Assembly (NCBI RefSeq): GCF_014199915.1
Contig: NZ_JACHOO010000002.1
Coordinates: 248,001-312,000 of the forward strand
Source: Prosthecomicrobium pneumaticum
Lineage (GTDB): Bacteria; Pseudomonadota; Alphaproteobacteria; Rhizobiales; Kaistiaceae
Reading direction: 5' to 3'
DNA length: 64,000 bases
Shown here: positions 1-8,654 of the stretch, piece after piece
How the letters are laid out: every line of letters starts with the position of its first letter
Numbering within the stretch: position 1 is the first letter of the stretch
Notes under the pieces: model-generated
The model's database searches: none
The model's input: only the letters and a program-made list of their open reading frames with translations
Told to the model about the DNA's origin: nothing
Program-made: the position numbers and the translations under genes

Positions 1-117
1 GCGGCGGCCGGATCGGCCCACCGCGCGAAGGCCGGTCGCCCGGACCAAGAACGACGACAAGGCGGCCGGACAGGCAGAGGGTTCAGGGTCAATTCGGGAA
101 CGAATGGGAGAATTGAG

Positions 118-1404
118 ATGACGAAGAAAGACGGGCTTCTCGGCAAGGCGGTGTCGCGCCGCGGCGTGCTGAAGGGCGGCGCGGCGATCGCGACCGCCAC
201 CGCGGTGACGGGCTTCCCGACCGTGTGGGCGCAGAACCTCAAGGACGTGACGCTCAACCATGTCGGCATGTCCTACTCGGTGCTGCCGGATATCGCCCGG
301 CAGGCCTCGCAGGATCTCGGCTTCAAGATCGAGATGTCGGTTGTCGACCATCCGGGCCTGCTCAACCGGCTGATCCAGGATCCGAACTCGCTCGACATCG
401 CGGACATGGAGATCTGGCAGAGCAAGATCGCCGTGCCGCAGGGCGTGCTGCAGGGCGTCGAGATCGCCAAGATCAAGAACTGGGGCGACCTCACCCCGCT
501 CTACACCGAGGGCACCTTCGCCGGGAAGCCGGTGTCGACGCAGGGCGACTCGCCGTTCGAGTTCATCTATCGCGACAGCAAGGACGCGACCGCTTTCGCC
601 TCCGGCAAGACGGACTGGGCGAACTTCCTGCCCGGCGTCTACAATGCCGACACGCTCGGCATCCGCCCCGACCTGACCGGCCGCCCGATCAGCTCCTGGG
701 CCGATCTGATCGCCCCGGAATTCAAGGGCAAGGCGGCGATCCAGAACATCCCGACCAACGGCATCATGGACGCCATGATGGCCTTCGAGGCGGCCGGCCA
801 GCTCACCTATGGCGACAAGGGCAACCCGACCCAGGACGAGATCGCCGCGACCATCGCGAAGCTGATCGAGCTGAAGCGCGGCGGCCATTTCCGGGCGCTC
901 TGGAACACCTTCGACGAGAGCGTCACGCTGATGGCCTCGGGCGAGGTGGTGATCCAGTCGATGTGGTCGCCGGCGGTGACCGCGGTGCAGACGCAGGGCG
1001 TCAAGTGCACCTATCAGCCGCTCAAGGAAGGCTATCGCGGCTGGGGCAACGGCCTCGGCCTGATGGCCCATCTCGACGGCCTGAAGCTCGAGGCGGCCTA
1101 CGAGTACCTCAACTGGTACAACAGCGGCTGGGTCGGCGGCTTCATCGCCAAGCAGGGCTATTACAGCGCCAACCCGAAGACGGCGATGGCGGCCCTCTCC
1201 GAGAACGAGCGCGGCTTCTTCTACGAGGGCAAGGCGGCGACCGCCGACATCACCAGCCCGACCGGCGAGAAGACCAACTCGGCCGGCGACGTCCGCGACG
1301 GCGGCTCCTATGAGGAGCGCTTCTCGAAGGTGGCGGTGTGGAACAACCTCATGGACGAGGCGGAATTCCTCTACGCCAAGTGGAACGAGTTCAGCGGCGC
1401 CTGA
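118..1404 (+). CDS. ABC transporter substrate-binding protein, polyamine (PotD-like) family, Tat-exported
   Basis: Periplasmic binding protein of a four-gene importer. The N-terminus carries a twin-arginine signal (SRRGVLK, residues 13-19), a hydrophobic stretch and a likely cleavage site after VWA near residue 38. The mature part (about 390 residues) has the spermidine/putrescine-binding type II fold length and features such as SPFEFIYRD and YEYLNWY. The ATG follows GGGAG at good spacing. The gene leads an operon with two permeases and an ATPase. The binding protein at 10576 is a clear paralogue (shared stretches such as HVGxSYSV and IQSMWSPAV). Family assignment is firm. The ligand is unknown; the neighbouring amidases and carbamoylase suggest a nitrogenous compound rather than a classical polyamine. 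Tat export implies folding in the cytoplasm, which is unusual for simple binding proteins. Confidence 0.9.
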   Translation: MTKKDGLLGKAVSRRGVLKGGAAIATATAVTGFPTVWAQNLKDVTLNHVGMSYSVLPDIARQASQDLGFKIEMSVVDHPGLLNRLIQDPNSLDIADMEIWQSKIAVPQGVLQGVEIAKIKNWGDLTPLYTEGTFAGKPVSTQGDSPFEFIYRDSKDATAFASGKTDWANFLPGVYNADTLGIRPDLTGRPISSWADLIAPEFKGKAAIQNIPTNGIMDAMMAFEAAGQLTYGDKGNPTQDEIAATIAKLIELKRGGHFRALWNTFDESVTLMASGEVVIQSMWSPAVTAVQTQGVKCTYQPLKEGYRGWGNGLGLMAHLDGLKLEAAYEYLNWYNSGWVGGFIAKQGYYSANPKTAMAALSENERGFFYEGKAATADITSPTGEKTNSAGDVRDGGSYEERFSKVAVWNNLMDEAEFLYAKWNEFSGA

Positions 1405-1423
1405 TCGGGCCCGCGCACTGAAC

Positions 1424-1449
1424 GGAAGCGGCGGCCCGCCGCCGCTTCC
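1424..1449 (+). promoter_or_regulatory. Intercistronic stem-loop between binding-protein and permease genes
   Basis: A perfect 12-base inverted repeat (GGAAGCGGCGGC at 1424-1435 with its complement at 1438-1449) lies 20 bases after the stop codon of the binding-protein gene and before the permease. No T-run follows. In ABC importer operons such structures commonly protect the upstream mRNA or partly stop transcription, giving more binding protein than permease. That role is inferred here from position. The second importer has a counterpart at 11927-11961. Confidence 0.6.
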
Positions 1450-1492
1450 CCGATCGCCCGCGCCGCGGGCCGTTTCCCCCGAGGACGACCGA

Positions 1493-2368
1493 ATGACGCC
1501 TTCCTCCACCAACCGGTCCGGCTGGGCCGCCTATCTCCAGGTCGCGCCGCTGACGCTGGTGCTCATCTGTTTCTTCGCCGTGCCGGTCGCGCTCGTCGTC
1601 ATCGTCTCGTTCTTCCGTTACCAGATGCTCGTCGGCATCGTGCCGACCTTCACCGTGAAGAACTATGTCGATCTGTTCACCAATCCGACGACCTGGACGC
1701 TCTACGCCTCGACGCTGAAGTTCACGCTGATCGTGCTCGTCGTGACCTTCGTGCTCGGCTTCTGGATCGCCTATTTCCTCGTCTTCCACATCCGCAATCT
1801 CGTCACGGCGATCGGGCTGTTCCTCGTCTGCACCGTGCCGTTCTGGACGTCGAACATCATCCGGATGATCTCCTGGCGGCCGGTGCTCGGCCGCGAGGGC
1901 CTGATCAACAGCGCCCTGCAGAACGCCGGCATCACCAGCCAGCCGATCGACTGGCTGCTCTATTCGGACTTCTCCGTGGTGGTCGCCTATGTCCACCTGT
2001 TCACGCTCTTCATGATCGTGCCGATCTTCAATTCGATGGCGCGCATCGACAAGGCGCTGCTCGAGGCGGCGATCGATGCCGGGGCGAGCCGCTTCGGCGT
2101 GATCTGGGAGGTTGTGCTGCCGCTGTCGAAGACCGGCATCGCGCTCGGCGCGCTCTTCGTCGTCACCCTCGTGATGGGCGATTTCTTCGTCGTCACCGTG
2201 ATGAGCGGCGGCCTCTCCGGCTCGGCCACCTCCGGCATCTTCAACGACCTGCAATTCCTCAACTATCCCCGCGCGGCGGCGAATGCCGTCATCCTGCTCA
2301 TCACCGTCCTCCTGATCGCCGCCGGCATCTTCCGGCTGGTCGACGTCCGCAAGGAGCTCGTGAGGTAG
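1493..2368 (+). CDS. ABC transporter permease (PotB-like)
   Basis: Inner-membrane permease, 291 residues, of the binding-protein-dependent transport family. About six hydrophobic segments are visible, and the cytoplasmic EAA loop that contacts the ATPase reads EAAIDAGASRFGVIWEVVLP near residue 190. The reading frame is open further upstream, but the ATG at 1493 (MTPSSTNRSG) is chosen. It follows GAGGACGACC, starts just before the first membrane segment and clears the intercistronic stem-loop. The second permease begins two bases after its stop, so the two are probably translationally coupled. It is paralogous to the product at 11994. Confidence 0.9.
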   Translation: MTPSSTNRSGWAAYLQVAPLTLVLICFFAVPVALVVIVSFFRYQMLVGIVPTFTVKNYVDLFTNPTTWTLYASTLKFTLIVLVVTFVLGFWIAYFLVFHIRNLVTAIGLFLVCTVPFWTSNIIRMISWRPVLGREGLINSALQNAGITSQPIDWLLYSDFSVVVAYVHLFTLFMIVPIFNSMARIDKALLEAAIDAGASRFGVIWEVVLPLSKTGIALGALFVVTLVMGDFFVVTVMSGGLSGSATSGIFNDLQFLNYPRAAANAVILLITVLLIAAGIFRLVDVRKELVR

Positions 2369-2370
2369 TC

Positions 2371-3204
2371 ATGTCGGCCTCTCCCTCCTATGGCGCCCGC
2401 CCCTGGACCTTCTACGTTCTGGCGACGCTGTTCACCCTCTTCGTCATCTTCCTCTACGGACCGATGATCTCGGTGCTGGTGCTCTCCTTCCAGGGGCCGT
2501 CGGGATCGCTCGTCTTCCCGCTGCGCGAGCCTTCGCTGATGTGGTTCCAGGAACTGTTCAGCCCGCGCCGCACCGGTGACGTCGCCGGCGCCTTCGGCCG
2601 CTCGCTGCCGCTCGCGCTGCTCGTGATGCTGATGACGGTGCTGATCTCGGTCACCGCCGGCTTCGCCTTCCGGCGCCGCTTCCGCGGCTCGACCGTCATC
2701 TTCTACATGGCGATCGCCAGCCTGATCGTGCCCGGCCTCGTGCTGTCGATCGGCACGCTCGTCACCTTCCGCTATCTCGGACTCAGCGCCTCGTGGATCA
2801 CCTCCGGCCTCGGGGCGCACCTTTCTTGGGCCCTGCCCTTCGGCCTCCTCATCATGTTCGCCGTGCTCGGCCGGCTGAACCCCGCCTATGAGGAGGCCGC
2901 CTACGATCTCGGCGCCAGCCGCTGGCGCACGGTCAAGGACGTCGTCGTGCCGATCGTCTTCCCCGGCATGATCGCGGTCGCCCTGTTCGGCTTCACGCTC
3001 TCCTATGACGAGTTCCCGCGCAGCTGGCTGACCGTCGGCACCAAGAACACACTGCCGCTCGAGATCTGGACGATGACCACCAACGTCACCTCGCCGGCGC
3101 TCTACGCGCTCGGCACGGTGACCACCATCGTCTCCTTCCTCGTCATCGCCCTCGCCCTTTCGGCGATCCTTCTCATCCAGCGCAGACGGTCCACCGGCAA
3201 ATGA
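2371..3204 (+). CDS. ABC transporter permease (PotC-like)
   Basis: Second inner-membrane permease of the first importer, 277 residues. It shows six hydrophobic segments and the EAA loop EEAAYDLGASRWRTVKDVVVP around residue 175. It starts two bases downstream of the preceding permease stop. The heterodimer of this protein and the 1493 product should form the channel, as in PotBC-type transporters. Its paralogue is encoded at 12854. Nothing in the sequence suggests truncation or loss of function. Confidence 0.9.
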   Translation: MSASPSYGARPWTFYVLATLFTLFVIFLYGPMISVLVLSFQGPSGSLVFPLREPSLMWFQELFSPRRTGDVAGAFGRSLPLALLVMLMTVLISVTAGFAFRRRFRGSTVIFYMAIASLIVPGLVLSIGTLVTFRYLGLSASWITSGLGAHLSWALPFGLLIMFAVLGRLNPAYEEAAYDLGASRWRTVKDVVVPIVFPGMIAVALFGFTLSYDEFPRSWLTVGTKNTLPLEIWTMTTNVTSPALYALGTVTTIVSFLVIALALSAILLIQRRRSTGK

Positions 3205-3256
3205 ACCGCCTTTTCCACCCCGCCTTCGTCCGCAACGCCTCTGCCGGGAGCTCCGA

Positions 3257-4408
3257 ATGACCACCACCCAAGGTTCCGGCGACATCCGGCTCGTCGACGT
3301 CAGCAAGCAGTTCGGCAGCTCCTACGCCGTCAAGAACGTCAATCTCACCATCCCGCACGGCTCCTATTGCTGCCTGCTCGGCCCGTCCGGCTGCGGCAAG
3401 ACGACGATCCTCAGAATGATCGCCGGTCACGAGACGCCGAGCGCAGGCGAGATCTTTATCGGCGACCAGATGGTGGTCGGCAAACGGCCGGTCGAGCGCG
3501 GCACGGCGATGATGTTCCAGAGCTATGCGCTGTTCCCGCATCTCTCGATCCTCGACAACGTCGCCTTCTATCTGAAGATGCGCGACGTGGGTAAGACGGA
3601 GCGGCGCGAACGGGCGCGCGAGATGCTCGCCCGGGTGCAGCTCGAGCACCTGAAGGACCGCATGCCGGCGCAGCTCTCCGGCGGCCAGCAGCAGCGCGTC
3701 GCGCTCGCCCGGTCGCTCATCACCAATCCGAAGGTGCTCCTTCTCGACGAGCCGCTCTCCGCGCTCGACGAGTTCCTCCGCTTGAAGATGCGCGAGGAGC
3801 TGAAGCGGCTGCAGAACGATCTCGGCATCACCTTCGTGCACGTCACCCACACCCAGCCGGAAGCGATCGCGCTCGCCGACATGGTCGTGGTGATGGACAC
3901 CGGCCGGATCGACCAGGCCGACACCGCCAACATGATCTTCAACGAACCCGAGACGCCCTATGTCGCCCGCTTCATGGGCGGGCAGAACGTGCTCTCGGGC
4001 ACGGTGGCGAGCCGGGCCGCCGATCTCGTGCGGGTCCGCGCGGCGAGCGGCGCCCTCTACGAGGCGCGGCCCGACAAGGCGGCGAAGGTGCCGGCCGAGG
4101 GCGCCCCCGTCTCGCTCGCCGTGCGGCGCGACCGGATCGCGCTGTCGCCGCGCGCCGAGGGCGGCCCGGTCGTCAATGCGGTGAGCGGCGTCGTCGAGGC
4201 GACCGAATATCAGGGCACCTATGTCAAGGTGACGATCGCCACCGAGGATGGCTCGATCTTCGTCGCCAACGTCTCCGACGACGCCTATTTCGCGAGCCCG
4301 GTCGACACAGGCGATGCGGTCACCGCGCGCTTCCGTCCGGAGCATCTGCATTTCCTGTCGAAGGTCGACACCGGCGCCGCCGGCGACCCCTATCTCGACG
4401 CGCACTGA
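3257..4408 (+). CDS. ABC transporter ATP-binding protein (PotA-like)
   Basis: ATPase of the first importer, 383 residues. Visible motifs are Walker A GPSGCGKTT (residues 42-50), the Q-loop in MMFQSYALFPH, signature LSGGQQQR, Walker B VLLLDEP, the D-loop SALDE and a switch histidine in HVTHTQ. The C-terminal third (from about residue 240) fits a TOBE regulatory domain, as in PotA/MalK-type ATPases. It is the fourth gene of the operon, 52 bases after the second permease. The TOBE region is where substrate-linked regulation usually acts; the ligand cannot be read from it. Confidence 0.92.
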   Translation: MTTTQGSGDIRLVDVSKQFGSSYAVKNVNLTIPHGSYCCLLGPSGCGKTTILRMIAGHETPSAGEIFIGDQMVVGKRPVERGTAMMFQSYALFPHLSILDNVAFYLKMRDVGKTERRERAREMLARVQLEHLKDRMPAQLSGGQQQRVALARSLITNPKVLLLDEPLSALDEFLRLKMREELKRLQNDLGITFVHVTHTQPEAIALADMVVVMDTGRIDQADTANMIFNEPETPYVARFMGGQNVLSGTVASRAADLVRVRAASGALYEARPDKAAKVPAEGAPVSLAVRRDRIALSPRAEGGPVVNAVSGVVEATEYQGTYVKVTIATEDGSIFVANVSDDAYFASPVDTGDAVTARFRPEHLHFLSKVDTGAAGDPYLDAH

Positions 4409-4454
4409 GATCGAAGGAGGCCGCTCGGCAGCGCCCATCCGGCGGAACGAGGAA

Positions 4455-4474
4455 GCGGGCCGTCACCGGCCCGC
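4455..4474 (+). other. Stem-loop between transporter operon and amidase
   Basis: An 8-base perfect inverted repeat (GCGGGCCG, loop TCAC, CGGCCCGC) lies in the 171-base gap between the ATPase and amidase genes. No T-run follows, so it is not a standard intrinsic terminator. It could be a processing or pausing site that separates expression of transporter and enzyme genes. Confidence 0.35.
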
Positions 4475-4579
4475 CGGCTGGACAGCATCGCGAGGACGGA
4501 TCGACGCGCCGGCACCAGGCGGCGCGAAGCTTGCTCCTTTGCCCGAGCGCAGGCGGATTGCGGAAGAGGGACTTGGAAC

Positions 4580-5956
4580 GTGAGTGACATCGAAGAGATC
4601 GCCAGCCGGACCGGCGCCGAGATCGGCCGGGCCTACCGCGCCGGCGAGGCCGATCCCGTCGCCGTGACGGAATGCCTGCTCTCGCGCATCGCGGCGGCAG
4701 AGGGCGACCATATCTTCATCACCGTCTCCGCCGACCGTGCGCTCGCCGAGGCGAAGGCGGCGAGCCGGCGGCACAAGGAGGGCCGGCCCCTCTCCGCGCT
4801 CGACGGCGTGCCGATCGCCTGGAAGGACCTCTTCGACGTCGCCGGCACGCCGACGACCGCCGGCTCGCTCGTCTTCGGGCGCGACACCAAGGCGCGCGAT
4901 CTCGCCTGCGTCTCCCATGCCGCGGCCGCCGGGCTCGTGACGATGGGCAAGGTCAACATGTCGGAGCTCGCCTATTCCGGGCTCGGCCTCAACCCGCATT
5001 TCGGCACGCCGCGCAATCCGAACGACAAGGCGACGCTGCGCTCGCCCGGCGGCTCCTCCTCCGGTTCGGGCGCGGCGGTCGGCGCCCGGCTCGTCCCGCT
5101 CGCGATCGGCTCCGACACCGGCGGCTCGGTGCGCATCCCGGCCGCCTTCAACGGCGTCGTCGGCTTCAAGACCTCGACCGGCCGCATCGAGGCGGACGGC
5201 ATCGTGCCACTCGCCCGCACCTATGACACGATCGGGCCGCTCGCCCGCTCGGTCGAGGACTGCGTCCTCGTCGACATGGCGTTGCGCGGCGCGGTGGCGA
5301 CCGAAGTACGTCGGGCCGACACGGCGGCGCTCACCGTGCTCGTGCCGACCAACATCGTCCTCGACGGCGTCTCCGACGCGGTGGCGGCGAATTTCGAGCG
5401 GACGCTCGGCGCGCTGTCGGCCGCCGGCGTGACCGTGCGGCATGCCCATGTCGACGCGCTGCACGCGATCCTCGCGCTCAACGCCGCGCACGGCACGCTG
5501 ACGGCTGCCGAGGCCTATACCGAATATCGCGAGATCGTCGACGGCGAGAAGGGCCGCTCGATCGATCGCCGCGTGACGAAGCGGATCATGGACGGCAAGC
5601 GGATGAGCGCGCATGACGTGCTCACCATCCAGCGCGAGCGCCGGCGGCTGATCACCGCCTTCGAGAACCAGCTCGGCGACGCCATCCTCGTCATGCCGAC
5701 GACGCCCATCACCGCGCCGGCCGTCGCCCCGCTCGAGGCCGACGACGACCTCTTCCACAAGGTCAACCTGACGGCGCTCAGGAACACCATGCTCGGCAAC
5801 ATCCTCGATCTGTGCGGCGTCGCCGTGCCGAACGGGCGCGATGGCGACGGCCTGCCGACGAGCATCCTGTTCTCCGCGCCGCATGGCGCCGACGAACGGC
5901 TGCTCGGGGTGGCACTCGCCGTCGAGGGCATCGTCGCCGACGCGGCCGCCCGCTGA
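4580..5956 (+). CDS. Amidase-signature family hydrolase
   Basis: Cytoplasmic amide hydrolase of 458 residues, in the family of GatA, malonamidase and AtzF. The Ser-cisSer-Lys triad is complete: Lys82 in PIAWKDLFD, Ser159 in the SPGGSSSGSG stretch and nucleophile Ser183 in GSDTGGSVRIP. The 24-residue spacing between the two serines matches the family. The start is GTG at 4580, preceded by GAAGAGGGA. It lies downstream of the first importer and 27 bases before the carbamoylase-like gene, so it probably cleaves an amide made in the same pathway. It is not GatA, because no gatB/gatC neighbours exist. Substrate unknown. Confidence 0.88.
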   Translation: MSDIEEIASRTGAEIGRAYRAGEADPVAVTECLLSRIAAAEGDHIFITVSADRALAEAKAASRRHKEGRPLSALDGVPIAWKDLFDVAGTPTTAGSLVFGRDTKARDLACVSHAAAAGLVTMGKVNMSELAYSGLGLNPHFGTPRNPNDKATLRSPGGSSSGSGAAVGARLVPLAIGSDTGGSVRIPAAFNGVVGFKTSTGRIEADGIVPLARTYDTIGPLARSVEDCVLVDMALRGAVATEVRRADTAALTVLVPTNIVLDGVSDAVAANFERTLGALSAAGVTVRHAHVDALHAILALNAAHGTLTAAEAYTEYREIVDGEKGRSIDRRVTKRIMDGKRMSAHDVLTIQRERRRLITAFENQLGDAILVMPTTPITAPAVAPLEADDDLFHKVNLTALRNTMLGNILDLCGVAVPNGRDGDGLPTSILFSAPHGADERLLGVALAVEGIVADAAAR

Positions 5957-5983
5957 GGGGTCGGGGAGCAACCGGAGAGAGAG

Positions 5984-6925
5984 ATGGCCCGTATCGTCCA
6001 CGTCGCCGCGGCCCAGATGGGTCCGATCGCCAAATCCGAGACCCGCAAGGACACCGTCGCCCGCCTCGTCGCGCTGATGCGCGAGGCGAAGAGCCGCGGC
6101 GCCGATCTCGTCGTCTTCACCGAGCTCGCGCTCACCACCTTCTTCCCGCGCTGGATGATCGAGGACGAGGCCGAACTCGACGCCTATTACGAGCGCGAGA
6201 TGCCGGGGCCCGAGACGCAGCCGCTCTTCGACACCGCGAAGGCGCTCGGCATCGGCTTCTATCTCGGCTATGCCGAACTCGTCGTGGAAGCCGGCCGCAA
6301 GCGCCGCTTCAACACCGCGATCCTCGTCGACCGCTCCGGCGCGATTCTGGGCAAATACCGCAAGGTCCATCTGCCGGGCCATGCCGAGCCGCAGCCCGGC
6401 CGCACCCACCAGCATCTCGAGAAGCGCTATTTCGAGCCCGGCGATCTCGGTTTCCCGGTCTGGCGCGGTTTCGGCGGCGTGATGGGCATGTGCATCTGCA
6501 ACGACCGGCGCTGGCCCGAGACCTATCGTGTCATGGGCCTGCAGGGCGTCGAGATGGTGATGCTCGGCTACAACACGCCCTATGACCACACCGGCCACCG
6601 CGACATCGACAGCCTGACGCAGTTCCACAATCATCTGTCGATGCAGGCGGGGGCATATCAGAACTCGACCTGGGTGATCGGCACGGCCAAATGCGGCGTC
6701 GAGGAGGGCTCGAACATGGTCGGCCAGAGCGCCATCATCGCGCCGTCCGGCGAGATCGTGGCGCAGAGCGTGTCGCTCGAGGACGAGATCATCAATTTCC
6801 GCTGCGATCTCGACCTCGGCAAGCGCTACCGCGAGACGATCTTCAACTTCGCCAAACACCGTGAGCCGGAGGCCTATCGGCTGATCGTCGAGCGGAAGGG
6901 CGCGATCCCGCCGCCGGAGGCGTGA
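5984..6925 (+). CDS. N-carbamoyl-D-amino-acid hydrolase-like carbon-nitrogen hydrolase
   Basis: Nitrilase-superfamily enzyme, 313 residues, close in length to D-carbamoylases (about 304), which cleave N-carbamoyl-D-amino acids to amino acid, CO2 and ammonia. The Glu-Lys-Cys triad is present: Glu47 (VVFTELAL), Lys127 (KYRKVHLPGH) and Cys172 (CICNDRRWPE). Long runs such as ALTTFFPRW and HLEKRYFEPGDLGFP match, from memory, the Agrobacterium D-carbamoylase. Family membership is firm and the carbamoylase subgroup likely. No hydantoinase gene lies beside it, so the carbamoyl substrate may come from a different ring-opening enzyme, perhaps the 7021 product. Confidence 0.87.
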   Translation: MARIVHVAAAQMGPIAKSETRKDTVARLVALMREAKSRGADLVVFTELALTTFFPRWMIEDEAELDAYYEREMPGPETQPLFDTAKALGIGFYLGYAELVVEAGRKRRFNTAILVDRSGAILGKYRKVHLPGHAEPQPGRTHQHLEKRYFEPGDLGFPVWRGFGGVMGMCICNDRRWPETYRVMGLQGVEMVMLGYNTPYDHTGHRDIDSLTQFHNHLSMQAGAYQNSTWVIGTAKCGVEEGSNMVGQSAIIAPSGEIVAQSVSLEDEIINFRCDLDLGKRYRETIFNFAKHREPEAYRLIVERKGAIPPPEA

Positions 6926-7020
6926 GCCGCCGGCCGACCGACCATCCATCCGACCGGCCCCTCGCCACAGCGTGAGGGACCCGTTCAACCAGCCCGAAGG
7001 GCGCTCGAGAGGGAAGAGAA

Positions 7021-7923
7021 ATGGCGAAAGAAATCATCTGCGCGTTCGGTACGGACATCGATTCCGTCGCCGGCTGGATCGGCTCCTATGGCGGCGGCGA
7101 TTCGCCCTCCGACATCCAGCGCGGCATCTTCGCGACCGAGGTCGGCGTGCCGCGCCTGCTGCGCCTGTTCGACAAATACGGCCTGAAGACCAGCTTCTTC
7201 GCCCCCGGCCACTCGATCGAGACCTTCCCCAAGGAGATCGAGATGATCGTCAAGGCGGGCCACGAGCTCGGTGCGCACGGCTATCTGCACGAGAACCCGA
7301 TCGCCATGACGCCGACCCAGGAAGAGGCGGTGCTCGTCAAGTCGATCGAGCTGATCGAAAAGCACTCCGGCCAGAAGCCGCGCGGCTATGTCGCCCCGTG
7401 GTGGGAAATGTCGGCGTCGACCGCCGACCTCCTGCAGAAATATGGCTTCCAGTACGATCACAGCCAGGGCTACCGCGATTTCCAGCCCTTCTATGCGCGC
7501 GTCGGCGATTCCTGGAACGTCATCGACTACTCGAAGAAGGCCGAGGAGTGGATGCATCCGCTGAAGCACGGCTCCGAGATCGACCTCGTCGAGATCGGCG
7601 CCAACTGGTATGTCGACGACCTTCCGCCCATGATGTTCATGAAGAAGGCACCGAACAGCCATGGCTTCGTCAACCCGCGCGATATCGAATCGATGTGGCG
7701 CGACCAGTTCGACTGGGTCTATCGCGAGATGGACTATGCCGTGTTCGCCTTCACGATCCATCCGGACGTCAGCGGCCGGCCGCAGGTGCTCCTGATGCTC
7801 GAGCGGCTGATCGAGCACATCAACGGCCATGCCGGCGTCAAGTGGATGACCTTCGAGCAGATCGCGGCCGACTTCCGGACGCGCTATCCTTTCGACGGCG
7901 GCAAGCGGCCCGAGGTGATCTGA
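7021..7923 (+). CDS. PuuE/HP0310-type polysaccharide-deacetylase-fold hydrolase, possible cyclic imide or ureide hydrolase
   Basis: NodB-fold enzyme of 300 residues without a signal peptide, so cytoplasmic. The metal-site motifs are visible: Asp12/Asp14 in [11 protein letters not shown] and His86/His90 in [10 protein letters not shown]. The conserved end of the domain reads [12 protein letters not shown]. From memory it resembles the Helicobacter HP0310 / PuuE-allantoinase / cyclic-imidase branch rather than secreted chitin or peptidoglycan deacetylases. Its position between a carbamoylase-like enzyme and a CobW metallochaperone supports a role in opening a cyclic amide or ureide ring. That role is inferred. 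A sugar deacetylase is the alternative. Confidence 0.8.
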   Translation: MAKEIICAFGTDIDSVAGWIGSYGGGDSPSDIQRGIFATEVGVPRLLRLFDKYGLKTSFFAPGHSIETFPKEIEMIVKAGHELGAHGYLHENPIAMTPTQEEAVLVKSIELIEKHSGQKPRGYVAPWWEMSASTADLLQKYGFQYDHSQGYRDFQPFYARVGDSWNVIDYSKKAEEWMHPLKHGSEIDLVEIGANWYVDDLPPMMFMKKAPNSHGFVNPRDIESMWRDQFDWVYREMDYAVFAFTIHPDVSGRPQVLLMLERLIEHINGHAGVKWMTFEQIAADFRTRYPFDGGKRPEVI

Positions 7924-8348
7924 AGGCCCTCGCCCTGCTCTCCCGCGAGCGGGAGAGGGCTTCGTCGGGGTCTTCCCCTCTCCCGCTCCGCGGGAGAGGG
8001 CTTCGCCGGGGTCTTCCCCTCTCCCGCTCCGCGGGAGAGGGCTTCGCCGGGGTCTTTCCCCTCTCCCGCTCCGCGGGAGAGGGCTTCGCCGGGGTCTTTC
8101 CCCTCTCCCGCTCCGCGGGAGAGGGCTTCGCCTCTTGGCGAGCGAAGCGAGCCTAGATGCGAAGGGTGAGGGTGGCTTTCCTTCATCGTCGAAGAGAAGG
8201 CCCTCACCCTACCCTCTCCCGCAAGCGGGAGAGGGAACAAGGCCTCACCCTGCCCTCTCCCGCAAGCGGGAGAGGGAACTGCGCGCTCTGGTCGGGCGCC
8301 GTTTCCGGCCGGACCGCTCCGGCGGCCGCCGCGACGAGGAGAAGGACG
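7924..8348. repeat. REP-like palindrome array in a 425-base intergenic region
   Basis: Seven copies of a palindrome with arms CCCTCTCCCGC / GCGGGAGAGGG occur here. Five stand in tandem at 41-42-base period (palindromes near 7938, 7976, 8017, 8059 and 8101), separated by GCTTCGCCGGGGTCTT-like linkers. The first linker has one substitution and the first palindrome a different loop (GA instead of TCC). Two further copies with an AA loop lie at 8212-8235 and 8253-8276. A wider inverted repeat (AGGGTGAGGG at 8163-8172, CCCTCACCCT at 8201-8210) flanks the sixth copy. No gene is seen. Such palindromes are known from alphaproteobacterial genomes as REP-type repeats. Bases 8282-8348 lead into the next gene, with GAGGAGAAGG as its ribosome-binding site. 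Confidence 0.85.
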
Positions 8349-8654
8349 ATGTGTGCGAGCTGCGGGTTTCCCGCCGCGCCGGGACATTGGACGGAGGCCG
8401 GATCGGCCGGCCCCGGCGACCGGCTGCGCACGCGTTTCCGTCGCGCCCAGGTGCTGAAATCCGTGCTGCGCCGCTACGGCCTGACGGCGCATGACGGCGC
8501 GCAGGTGCCCGGCATCCAGATCGGCACCCTCGCCGGCGCCGAGACGATCGTGCGCGATCTCGAGGAGCTGTGGTGCGCCGCCGAGACGATGCTCGGCGCG
8601 CCCGTCGATCCGCTCGATCCGCGCTTCCTCGAGGAAAGCGAGGCGGCGGCATGA
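8349..8654 (+). CDS. Small CxxC-containing protein of unknown function
   Basis: A 101-residue protein I do not recognise as a named family. It begins with Cys2 and Cys5 (MCASCGFP), followed by His13 and Trp14, which looks like half of a metal-binding site. The rest is charged and probably helical and contains one more cysteine (DLEELWCAAE). The ATG at 8349 follows a strong GAGGAGAAGG. Its last codons overlap the CobW gene start (ATGA), so the two are translationally coupled. The pairing suggests a partner or client adaptor of the GTPase in metal delivery. That is inferred only from context. Confidence 0.7.
   Translation: MCASCGFPAAPGHWTEAGSAGPGDRLRTRFRRAQVLKSVLRRYGLTAHDGAQVPGIQIGTLAGAETIVRDLEELWCAAETMLGAPVDPLDPRFLEESEAAA

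Noticed and set aside
1-117. A gene at the left edge of the window
   Set aside because: No start or domain could be supported in this short stretch; it is treated as upstream leader of the first binding-protein gene.
7935-8130. Tandem repeats as a possible CRISPR array
   Set aside because: The whole 41-42-base unit repeats, including the linker, so there are no unique spacers. Units are strong palindromes and no cas genes are nearby.
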